DNA of 9,102 nucleotides, taken from Sulfurovum sp. Its GTDB lineage: Bacteria; Campylobacterota; Campylobacteria; Campylobacterales; Sulfurovaceae. Both the position numbers and the translations under genes were made by a program. Shown here piece by piece: positions 1 to 6,595 of the stretch. Location: NCBI GenBank assembly GCA_004377245.1, contig SOIK01000181.1, positions 1 through 9,102 on the forward strand, in the 5' to 3' direction. The notes beneath the pieces were generated by a model. The model made no database searches. It saw only the letters and a list, made by a program, of their open reading frames with translations, and was not told where the DNA came from. How positions within the stretch are numbered: position 1 is the first letter of the stretch; each line of letters begins with the position of its first letter.

Positions 1-295
1 GATGCGTAAATAGAGGGCCTTTTTTGATGCTAAAAGAGTGGTCTTGAGGATTGTATATCTGTGCACCGATAATATCTGAGGGCAAGAGGTCAGGGGTGAA
101 CTGGATACGTTTGAAGTCTAGTCCAAGTGCTTTGGAGAGAGCATTGATGGTGGTGGTCTTAGCCAACCCAGGAACTCCTTCTACCAAGATATGCCCATCG
201 CAAAGCAGACCTATGAGCAGACCTTCTATCATCGTCTCTTGTCCAATGACTGCTTTGCTTAGTTCTTGTTTGAGTTGTGTTATTTTTTCATTCAT
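1..295 (-). CDS. moxR: MoxR-family AAA+ ATPase, N-terminal part (gene runs off the left edge)
   Basis: The first 98 residues of a MoxR-type AAA+ ATPase are present; the rest lies outside the window. A Walker A motif GVPGLAKT is at residues 40-47, preceded by the family-typical GQE (18-20) and ILVEG, and followed by QFTPDLLPSDI at about 65-75, which is characteristic of MoxR proteins. Walker B, sensor motifs and the arginine finger would lie beyond the edge. The start ATG at 295 has AGAGGA five bases upstream. MoxR ATPases are chaperone-like cytoplasmic enzymes thought to act with VWA-domain partners to mature or insert cofactors in client proteins, and the VWA partners here are the batA and batBC products just upstream. 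The gene is the last of the Bat genes seen and is separated from batD by the palindrome at 310-390. Family assignment is firm; the client protein is unknown. Confidence 0.88.
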   Translation of the reverse strand, partial: MNEKITQLKQELSKAVIGQETMIEGLLIGLLCDGHILVEGVPGLAKTTTINALSKALGLDFKRIQFTPDLLPSDIIGAQIYNPQDHSFSIKKGPLFTH

Positions 296-309
296 GTTTT
301 TCCTCTATT

Positions 310-390
310 CGTCATCCTCGTGCTTGACACGGGGATCCATAAGTTGCATACAGTTCTAGCTGTGGATCCCCAGTCAAGCTGAGGATGACG
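310..390. repeat. Large palindromic intergenic element between batD and moxR
   Basis: Two inverted arms, each about 30 nt, face each other across a loop of roughly 20 nt. The left arm (310-339) and the reverse complement of the right arm (363-390) share three blocks: CGTCATCCTC, then GCTTGAC, then GGGGATCCA. Only one or two bases differ between the blocks. In RNA it would make a very stable hairpin on either strand. It lies between the batD and moxR genes and overlaps the 3' end of batD, including its stop codon. No U-run follows the hairpin in the minus-strand transcript, so it is not a standard intrinsic terminator. The sequence style recalls dispersed palindromes I remember from Rickettsia and Wolbachia, but that is memory and not a search. 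Confidence 0.85.
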
Positions 391-1528
391 GTAAATCAAG
401 TTTTATTAAAAGTTCTTTTTGTATTTCTTTAAAACTTATTTTACCATTTCCATATAAACCCTTTCCATACAGACTCTTCTCTAGTTTCTCAATGCTTAAA
501 GCGAACTGTTTACTGTCTGTTGCCATAAGCAGTTGCAGTAATGCTTTCTCATTTTTACAGGCTTCTATCTTTTCTTTGAGTGGGTGAGATGTTTGTGTAA
601 TGGTTTTCTTCTTCCACTTTAAGCTGATAGCTGTCAAGTACCCCGCTCCAAAAACTACAAGGTAGCCAAGCAGGGACGTAAGCCAAGACCAGTCATTCTG
701 TAAAGGTTTGGGGCTATCTACTTTGTCAATCAAACTGTTGACATCTACTTTGCTAATGTCAAAATGTTGTTCTGGTACAGTCAGTTCGTAACTCTCTTTG
801 GTTTTAGGATTAAAAGCATGTAGAATCATAGGCTTAAGATCAAAACTTTGACTATGAGAGAGTGCCATAGGGTAGATGACCGTACTACTTGTTCCCTGGG
901 AACTGTTGATAGCATTGACGATGGGCTTCTCTTTAAAAAGGGTGAAGTTGATATCTTTAGGCAATAGATTCTCTAAAAGTGGCGGATAGCCAGAACCTTT
1001 GATAGTGACTTGAAAAGGCAGAGGCTCATAGACTTTGGCTACATGTTTTTTGATGGCATGTGTCAAGCTAAAATCGCCAACCAGGGAGGTGCCTTCAGGG
1101 AGTGCTTTTATCTTAAGTGCTAATGGTGGCAGATCGATGTTAGTGTCAACAGTAGTTAATCCTCTAATGTTGTCTCTGTCACCCGAAAAACTGTAAGCCA
1201 GATTTTCATCGGTAGTGGCTTTTTGTATAAGGTCAAAATGAAGTTGTATCTCCCCCGCACGAAGAGGGTAGATGAGATACTCATAGTGCACCTTTGCGGC
1301 ATGATACTCATCTGTCTCTTTGACGTTAAGACGGTGAAATTCATAATCAGTGCTTTTTTTGAGTGTAAACTGGAAAAAGAGTACTTTGTCTTTGTTGGTT
1401 TGGTTTAGATCAAGTGTCATGATGACAGCTTCTTTGACATAAGGGTTTTGCTTGTCCAGATGAAAACTATAGATAAAATCTTCTGCATAAAGTAGTGTAA
1501 AACTTAGAAAAAGAAATACTTTAATCAT
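374..1528 (-). CDS. batD: BatD-like membrane-anchored protein of the Bat operon
   Basis: A 384-residue protein with a short signal peptide (residues 1-15, ending LLYA), a long extracytoplasmic region of beta-rich character (16-280), one membrane helix at about 281-303, a basic stop-transfer stretch (KWKKK) and a small C-terminal cytoplasmic domain (304-384) rich in Lys, Glu and Leu. The stretch GDFSL (151-155) followed by YEPLPFQVTIKGSGYPP (167-183) resembles the repeated beta domain of BatD proteins. Those proteins are large exported partners of the VWA proteins BatA and BatB, with unclear biochemical role. The start ATG at 1528 has AAGG six bases upstream. The 3' end lies inside the palindrome at 310-390, so the last five residues (PSSSA) and the stop come from repeat DNA. 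The gap to batBC upstream is 138 bp, long for an operon, and is filled by the element at 1553-1653. Assignment to BatD rests on architecture and context more than on strong motifs. Confidence 0.7.
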   Translation of the reverse strand: MIKVFLFLSFTLLYAEDFIYSFHLDKQNPYVKEAVIMTLDLNQTNKDKVLFFQFTLKKSTDYEFHRLNVKETDEYHAAKVHYEYLIYPLRAGEIQLHFDLIQKATTDENLAYSFSGDRDNIRGLTTVDTNIDLPPLALKIKALPEGTSLVGDFSLTHAIKKHVAKVYEPLPFQVTIKGSGYPPLLENLLPKDINFTLFKEKPIVNAINSSQGTSSTVIYPMALSHSQSFDLKPMILHAFNPKTKESYELTVPEQHFDISKVDVNSLIDKVDSPKPLQNDWSWLTSLLGYLVVFGAGYLTAISLKWKKKTITQTSHPLKEKIEACKNEKALLQLLMATDSKQFALSIEKLEKSLYGKGLYGNGKISFKEIQKELLIKLDLPSSSA

Positions 1529-1552
1529 TTATAGCCTTGTTCAATATCTAAA

Positions 1553-1653
1553 ATGTGACTAGTCACATGAGCCAACCCTGAAGTGCCCAACGGAAATGCC
1601 CTTGGGGTATGACACAGCGTCAGCGTAGTTTTTTGGGCTTTGCTCAAAAAGCG
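1553..1653. repeat. Structured intergenic element, family B copy 1 (between batBC and batD)
   Basis: The element opens with a perfect 16-bp palindrome, ATGTGACTAGTCACAT (1553-1568), followed by GAGCC, a possible small hairpin (CCCAA with TTGGG), the motif AGCGTCAGCGTA (1616-1627) and a 3' hairpin whose 9-bp stem (1630-1638 with 1642-1650, one G-U) closes on a TTT loop flanked by GC and GC, then GCG. A second copy with the same order of parts is at 8102-8180. It fills nearly the whole gap between the batBC stop and the batD ribosome binding site, leaving 13 bp on one side and 24 bp on the other. There is no U-run on either strand, so it is not an obvious terminator. Confidence 0.7.
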
Positions 1654-1666
1654 TTCTAGACAATGT

Positions 1667-3202
1667 CTACCAAGGCTGTTTTTCATGTATGTATCCTTTG
1701 TTTATGAGTTCATAGACTTTAGAACTAAGAGGCTGCTTCTCTTGTTTCGGGTCAAGTATAAGTCTATTCTTTTCTTGCTCTTTGCTTTTACTGCTCTCTC
1801 CACTCCCACCACTTCCAGAGCTAGGCTGGTCTTCATCTCTGGTCTCTTCTTCGCTCCCGTCTTGTTGTTCACTTTTAGAGCCATCACTACTTTGAGATTT
1901 AGGATGAGCGATGCCTAGTTGGGCACTTTTTTTGTCTGCCAAAAGAGCTACTAGTGCCAGGTTTGCTCTAGCATCCTTGTCTTCGCCTAATTGTAAAGCC
2001 TTAGTATAGTACATCTTGGCTTTCTCGTACGCCTCTTGTTTTGCATAACAGTTTGCGATGTTGTAGTAGAGCTTCTGTTTGATCTCTGCTGAGGTAGAAC
2101 GAATAGACAGGTAGCTCTTTAAAGCCTTTTTATATGCGCCTTGTTTGTAGTAAGTATTGGCTAGAGCAAATCGGCTTTGTAAAGAGGGTGTATCCAGTTT
2201 GTCAAGATACACTTTTGTAGTATTAAACTCTCTGTCTTGATAAGAGTGATAGGCTTTGTCAAGATAGTAGTTGTCTAAAACAGAAGCTTCAGCATGTATA
2301 CCCAACAAAGAAAATGTGAGTACAAGAAACTTGACAGCACGTGTGTGCAGCATCAAAAAGAGTAACAGAGCAAACAGTAAAGGTATCTGATAGAGTTCTC
2401 TGTAGCGATGTTGCTTCTTTGTGATGAGTTCCCCTTTTTGCTTATCGATCTTAAGTGCATTATACAGTGCTTTAGCGGTTAGCGCAGGCGTAGAAGAAGC
2501 AGTTATATAGGTACCTCCTGTCTGTGAAGCCAATGCCTCTAAAAGAGGATTGATACGTGAGATGATAAGGTGGTGCTCTTTATCTTTAAGCAGTGATCCG
2601 TCAGCTTTTTCTATCGTGGTACCTTGTCTGCTCCCCAAGGCCAAGATAGTTAAAGAGATGTTGGCATTCTGTACTATGCTACTTAGTTTTTCACTGTTCT
2701 CTTCTTCTCCTCCATCTGTGATGAGTATGAGGTTTTTCTGCTCGGTTTTCATAGAGGCAACTTTCTTAAAAAGTTTCTCTAGAGAAGTACCTTTGGTGAG
2801 TATGTACTCCGGATTAAGACTCTCCAGTGCTATGGAGATAAGTGTGTGATCTGTAGTGGGAGGAGAGAGAAGCAGAGGGTTACTCGTAAAGGCAATGAGC
2901 ATAATGTTATCTGTAGGGTTGGAAGATAAGAGGGCATTGGTGGTCTCTTTGGCAAACGCATAACGGTTAGGTTTGATATCTTTTGCATTCATTGAGTACG
3001 AGACATCTATGGCGATGATAAACTCTTTTGCCTCTATGGGACTCTCTTCAAGACCTTGTTTAATGACAGGACGACTCATCGCCATAACAAGTAGCATTAA
3101 AATGATGAGATGCACTGTTTCAACCATCTTTTTTTCTCTATACCAAAAAAGCAGTGACAAGGGAATAAGCAGCCATAAGAAACCAGGGTAGAGTATACTC
3201 AT
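1667..3202 (-). CDS. batB: BatB-BatC fusion: VWA domain membrane protein with TPR and charged tail
   Basis: A 511-residue protein. Two N-terminal membrane helices (about 4-20 and 29-42) are followed by a von Willebrand factor A domain (61-245) with a complete MIDAS metal site: D66-x-S68-x-S70, T139 in GTS, and D163 in ITDGG. Hydrophobic stretches at 271-285 and 290-304 follow, the second ending HAEA like a signal peptidase site. TPR-like repeats cover about 311-415, and a Ser/Gly/Glu-rich, very hydrophilic tail covers 435-490. In other bacteria the VWA part (BatB) and TPR part (BatC) are often separate genes, so this is a natural fusion. I place the start at the ATG at 3202, not at an upstream in-frame ATG at 3247, because 3202 overlaps the batA stop as ATGA, has AAGAGG six bases upstream, and gives the expected membrane-helix N-terminus. 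Proposed role: membrane VWA partner of the MoxR ATPase in envelope or stress tolerance. The exact activity is not known. Confidence 0.87.
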   Translation of the reverse strand: MSILYPGFLWLLIPLSLLFWYREKKMVETVHLIILMLLVMAMSRPVIKQGLEESPIEAKEFIIAIDVSYSMNAKDIKPNRYAFAKETTNALLSSNPTDNIMLIAFTSNPLLLSPPTTDHTLISIALESLNPEYILTKGTSLEKLFKKVASMKTEQKNLILITDGGEEENSEKLSSIVQNANISLTILALGSRQGTTIEKADGSLLKDKEHHLIISRINPLLEALASQTGGTYITASSTPALTAKALYNALKIDKQKGELITKKQHRYRELYQIPLLFALLLFLMLHTRAVKFLVLTFSLLGIHAEASVLDNYYLDKAYHSYQDREFNTTKVYLDKLDTPSLQSRFALANTYYKQGAYKKALKSYLSIRSTSAEIKQKLYYNIANCYAKQEAYEKAKMYYTKALQLGEDKDARANLALVALLADKKSAQLGIAHPKSQSSDGSKSEQQDGSEEETRDEDQPSSGSGGSGESSKSKEQEKNRLILDPKQEKQPLSSKVYELINKGYIHEKQPW

Positions 3203-4122
3203 GACACGCCTCTTATAAGCAACGCTCTTTTTGGGTAAAGTACCCATAGCAAGAGCAGTACGAACACAATACCTAAAGGAAAAAGAATAAGCAGCTTTTG
3301 GTTCAGGTAATTTTCACTTCGTATGGGGCTTGGTTCAAGTGTATCTATTTCTTCATATACTTTTGAAAGTTCCGCTGCCGAACTTGCGGCATAACTCTTT
3401 GCTCCACTCTCTTTGGCGATGGTCTCCAGTAATGCTACATCATAGTCAGACTTTTTACCAATGCCTATGGTATAGATCTTAATACCTAATGCTTTAGCTT
3501 TAGCTACGGCAGCACTTGGGGAAGTTCTGCCGGCATTATGGTACCCATCGGTGAGCAGGATAATGGCTTTGTTTTTTGCCTCTCCGTAAGAGAGTGTATG
3601 TATGGACTGCATAAGTGCATCTCCGATGGCGGTACTCTCTCCTGCCAGACCAACGGTTGTCATTTCAAGTAAGAAAGAAAGTGCCTCCAGATCATAGGTA
3701 AGAGGAGAAGCCGTGTACGCAAAAGTACCAAAGACAACAACACCCATATTGTCATCAAAACGTTTTTCTGTAAATGCGGAGGATAGTTCCAATGTCGTCT
3801 CATACTTATTTTTAAATCTATCTTTTCCATCAAATCCACTCTGTGCCATAGAGCCACTCGCATCGATAGCCAAGATGAGGTCTCGACCTTTCTTGTGTTG
3901 GTTGGTAGAAGCATCATAGACAAAAGGTTTTGCCAGTGCAAAAACCATGAGAGAAAAGAGTATCATTTTAAGCCATGGCTCCCAGCTTAGTAAGGGGCTT
4001 TGTCTCTTGATCCATTCTAGTTTAGGGAAGTAGTAGGTTTTACTATATTGTTTACACCATAAAAAGCATGGCAAAAGAAGTAATAAGACCAGGAAGTAAG
4101 GTGAGCCAAATATAAAATGCAT
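3199..4122 (-). CDS. batA: BatA: VWA domain membrane protein
   Basis: A 307-residue protein with the standard BatA layout. Two N-terminal membrane helices (about 7-22 and 50-66) are followed by a VWA domain (81-265) and a C-terminal helix (277-295) with a short basic tail. The MIDAS residues are all present: D87-A-S89-G-S91, T164 in ESTAIGDAL, and D192 in LLTDG. The AKPFVYD segment just after helix 2 is also typical of the family. VWA domains bind a divalent metal and mediate protein contacts, and BatA is thought to work with MoxR and the other Bat proteins at the inner membrane. The stop overlaps the batB start by four bases, so the two are translationally coupled. It is the first gene of the operon. 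No Shine-Dalgarno sequence is visible before the ATG, in contrast to its neighbours. Confidence 0.9.
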   Translation of the reverse strand: MHFIFGSPYFLVLLLLLPCFLWCKQYSKTYYFPKLEWIKRQSPLLSWEPWLKMILFSLMVFALAKPFVYDASTNQHKKGRDLILAIDASGSMAQSGFDGKDRFKNKYETTLELSSAFTEKRFDDNMGVVVFGTFAYTASPLTYDLEALSFLLEMTTVGLAGESTAIGDALMQSIHTLSYGEAKNKAIILLTDGYHNAGRTSPSAAVAKAKALGIKIYTIGIGKKSDYDVALLETIAKESGAKSYAASSAAELSKVYEEIDTLEPSPIRSENYLNQKLLILFPLGIVFVLLLLWVLYPKRALLIRGVS

Positions 4123-4128
4123 AGAGAG

Positions 4129-4137
4129 ATTTTAGCA
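4129..4137 (-). promoter_or_regulatory. Possible extended -10 for the bat operon
   Basis: On the minus strand TGCTAAAAT reads as an extended -10 box. Its downstream end is only six bases from the batA ATG, so transcription would begin at or next to the A of the start codon. No -35 hexamer is evident at the usual distance. With no ribosome binding site present, a leaderless mRNA would fit, but a promoter further upstream in 4140-4290 is equally possible. Confidence 0.3.
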
Positions 4138-4257
4138 CTTATCCAATGAGTTAGGACTTAGATGCATAAAAATCTCAATGGGTAGGATACTTTCTGTTTT
4201 TTATGTAGCTAATGAGTTATTTAGATAATAAAAAATTATTTTCGTAAATTTTTTTGA

Positions 4258-4263
4258 TATACT
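4258..4263 (+). promoter_or_regulatory. Probable -10 box of the L,D-transpeptidase operon
   Basis: TATACT lies about 32 bases before the start codon at 4295, in a very A/T-rich stretch (4217-4280) with T-runs upstream and no obvious -35. That pattern fits sigma-70 promoters of Campylobacterota, which often lack a -35. Overlapping TATATAAAAT just downstream is an alternative box. Confidence 0.5.
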
Positions 4264-4294
4264 GTATATAAAATTTTTTTATGGATGAAAAAAA

Positions 4295-5974
4295 ATGATA
4301 AAATTAAAAAACAGAGTAGTACGTTTACTTATGGGTATAGGACTTTTCTCTGTATTGTTGTTTGGACAGAGTGCCTTGGCAAAAACTGGAAATTTAGCAT
4401 TTCATGAAGCAGTCTCTGACGTGATGATGAACTCATTACAAGCGCAATCAAAAAATAGTTTTTTAAGAAAGCTCTATACCCAACTCTTTTTTGTACCCGT
4501 GTGGATCGATGAAGAGTCAATTTCTTCTTTTACTAATGAGTTGTTTGCTCAGATCAAAGCAGATAAAACATTAAGTCAAACAAGCAGACTTTACCAAGAT
4601 ATGCTTAAGTTGGAACAAAAAGTAGCTGAAGTTTACGGGGACTCAGGTACTTTGTCTCAAAAGGTAAATTTAGAATTCAGGATCTCTCAACTCTATAAAG
4701 AGTATGCAGATTATACACTCTATGGTAGTATCAATTGGGGCGCATTTAAGGCAAGACTTTTCAACCTAAAAGCACAAAGTATCTATGCGGGCTGGGATAC
4801 GCATAGACCAAGAGTGAGCCCTCTCTCGCTTGTAGAAGATGCCGCAATTAATGGTAGTTTGGAAGATGCATTTAAGAGAGCAACACCAAAAGAGTACCAC
4901 TATACAGCCTTAAAAGAAGAGCTCATTAGATATTTGGAGATACAACAAAGCGGTGGATGGGCACCGCTACTTCTTAAAGGAACACTAAAGCCAGAAAAAT
5001 CCTATGATGCAGTCCCGCTTCTTCGTGAGAGATTACGTATTACAGGGGACTATAAGGCATGTAGAGGAAGTAAAGAGGGACTTGTCTATGATGAGTGCTT
5101 AAAGCAAGCAGTGATTCATTTTCAAAAGCGTAATGGACTTGAGTCCAATGGCGTGATAGGGAAAAATACCCGTGCAGTATTGGGTAAAACAGTTGAACAA
5201 CGTATTGCAACTATTCGTCTCAATCTTGACCGTATCAAATGGCTTAAAGAACGGAATGAAAAACGTCATATCATGATCAATATCCCAGCATTTACACTCT
5301 ATTTTGAAGAAGACAAAAAACTAAGACAGTCAATGAAGGTGATCACGGGCAAAAGAAAACATCCTACGCCTATCCTCAGCAACACAGTACAGTATATTGT
5401 GCTAAACCCATACTGGAATGTACCCAAAAGCATTATTCAAAAAGAGATGATCCCCAAACTGCTCAGAAACCCAAATGCAATGGCAAAAAAAGAGATTGAG
5501 ATTCATATCGGATGGGGGAAAAATGCAAGAAAAGTAAGTGGAGGCTCTGTTAACTGGAGTCGGTACCGTTATAGTAAAAGTATGCCTTTTCGTTTTGCGC
5601 AGGTACCAGGTGCGCAAAATGCTCTAGGTAAAGTAAAGTTTTTGTTCCCTAACAGATTTATTGTCTATATGCATGACACACCAACTAAAAGTCTTTTCAA
5701 AAAAAATGTAAGAGCCTTTAGCCACGGATGTATCCGTTTAGAACAACCAATAGAACTGCTTAAAACATTTTCTACATTTAACAATACGGTGAATTTTGAC
5801 AAATCACAAAAGATTCTAGAAGGGAAAAAAAGAACCCATCTTGATTTAGATACAAAGGTTCCAGTGGATGTCGTTTATCTTACTTCATGGGTTGACTATG
5901 ATGGGGTACTACAGTTTAGAAATGATATCTATGGTTATGACAAAATGCAACTTAGTTCTTTTAGAAAGTGGTAA
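4295..5974 (+). CDS. L,D-transpeptidase, YcbB/LdtD type
   Basis: A 559-residue secreted enzyme. The signal peptide covers residues 1-29 (basic MIKLKNRVVR, hydrophobic core, ending SALA before K30). A helical N-terminal scaffold region (31-230) is followed by a peptidoglycan-binding-like domain at about 235-300 (AVIHFQKRNGLESNGVIGKNT) and a YkuD catalytic domain at about 325-500. The catalytic motif SHGCIRL is at 476-482, with nucleophile C479, H477 and R481, and the upstream conserved HDT is at 460-462. Domain order and length match YcbB-like enzymes, which form 3-3 cross-links between meso-diaminopimelate residues of peptidoglycan, or exchange its terminal D-amino acid, in the periplasm. The start at 4295 is chosen for the signal peptide. 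The ribosome site is weak (GGA about nine bases upstream) and the ATG sits at the end of a run of eight A. coaE follows after 27 bp and dapF, which makes meso-diaminopimelate, comes after that. Confidence 0.9.
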   Translation: MIKLKNRVVRLLMGIGLFSVLLFGQSALAKTGNLAFHEAVSDVMMNSLQAQSKNSFLRKLYTQLFFVPVWIDEESISSFTNELFAQIKADKTLSQTSRLYQDMLKLEQKVAEVYGDSGTLSQKVNLEFRISQLYKEYADYTLYGSINWGAFKARLFNLKAQSIYAGWDTHRPRVSPLSLVEDAAINGSLEDAFKRATPKEYHYTALKEELIRYLEIQQSGGWAPLLLKGTLKPEKSYDAVPLLRERLRITGDYKACRGSKEGLVYDECLKQAVIHFQKRNGLESNGVIGKNTRAVLGKTVEQRIATIRLNLDRIKWLKERNEKRHIMINIPAFTLYFEEDKKLRQSMKVITGKRKHPTPILSNTVQYIVLNPYWNVPKSIIQKEMIPKLLRNPNAMAKKEIEIHIGWGKNARKVSGGSVNWSRYRYSKSMPFRFAQVPGAQNALGKVKFLFPNRFIVYMHDTPTKSLFKKNVRAFSHGCIRLEQPIELLKTFSTFNNTVNFDKSQKILEGKKRTHLDLDTKVPVDVVYLTSWVDYDGVLQFRNDIYGYDKMQLSSFRKW

Positions 5975-6001
5975 GAAGAGTCATTGTGAAGAGGACTTTT
6001 A

Positions 6002-6595
6002 ATGGCATTTGAGTACGCTGTCGCATTGACTGGAGGTATCGCTACAGGCAAAAGTTCTGTTATGAAGATCCTCTCTCTCTATGGATTTCATTTTATCGAT
6101 GCCGATAAGATAGCCCATCAAATATTAGATGAGCAGCATCAGGCGATCGCCGAGATGTTTGGTGCAGATCTCATTGTAAACAACAAAGTAGACAGAAAAG
6201 CCCTGGGGGCTATTGTTTTTGCGGATCCTGCAAAGCGAAAGGAACTTGAAGCACTGCTTCATCCTCTTATCTATGATGAGATAGAACGACAAGCTGTGAT
6301 CCAAGATGCATTTCAAGAACCCTATCTCATTGATATCCCTCTTTTCTTTGAAGGTGGACGTTACCCCATAGAGAAATCTCTTGTAGTCTATACCACAAAA
6401 GAGCAGCAGTTAAAAAGACTTATGCAAAGAGATGGGTATAATAAAGAAGATGCACTTAAGCGCATAAAATCCCAAATAGATGTCAATGAGAAGCGAAAAA
6501 GAGCGACTTATGTCATAGACAACTCTGGTGATTTAAAGCAGCTTCAAGCTGAGTGTGAACGGGTTAAGGAACAAATCTTAGGAGATTTTAGATGA
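6002..6595 (+). CDS. coaE: Dephospho-CoA kinase
   Basis: A 197-residue cytoplasmic enzyme for the last step of coenzyme A synthesis, ATP-dependent phosphorylation of the 3'-hydroxyl of the ribose of dephospho-CoA. The P-loop GGIATGKSS is at residues 11-19, FIDADKIAH follows at about 31-39, and a variant of the conserved VPLLFE motif appears as IPLFFEGG (112-119). The LID/C-terminal signature QIDVNEKRKRATYVIDNSGDL also fits. The length is near the family norm of about 200 residues. The start ATG at 6002 has GAGGA six bases upstream. The stop codon overlaps the dapF ATG as ATGA, so the two genes are coupled. No missing key residues seen. Confidence 0.95.
   Translation: MAFEYAVALTGGIATGKSSVMKILSLYGFHFIDADKIAHQILDEQHQAIAEMFGADLIVNNKVDRKALGAIVFADPAKRKELEALLHPLIYDEIERQAVIQDAFQEPYLIDIPLFFEGGRYPIEKSLVVYTTKEQQLKRLMQRDGYNKEDALKRIKSQIDVNEKRKRATYVIDNSGDLKQLQAECERVKEQILGDFR

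Noticed and set aside
51..359. Open frame of 102 codons on the plus strand at the left end
   Set aside because: It is antisense to moxR, whose minus-strand frame has a Walker A motif and a ribosome site. The plus-strand translation has no recognisable features.
1553..1568. CRP/FNR-like operator (TGTGA..TCACA)
   Set aside because: The spacing between half-sites is four, not six. The palindrome is part of a longer element repeated elsewhere, and in this place it lies between two genes of one operon, not in a promoter.
3203..3247. Upstream in-frame start adding 15 residues to BatB
   Set aside because: It would overlap batA deeply and put a basic segment before the first membrane helix. The ATG at 3202 has the better ribosome site and a 4-base coupled overlap.
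4281..4298. Five-codon upstream ORF ending over the L,D-transpeptidase start
   Set aside because: No ribosome binding site precedes it, and short frames of this size are expected by chance in A-rich DNA.
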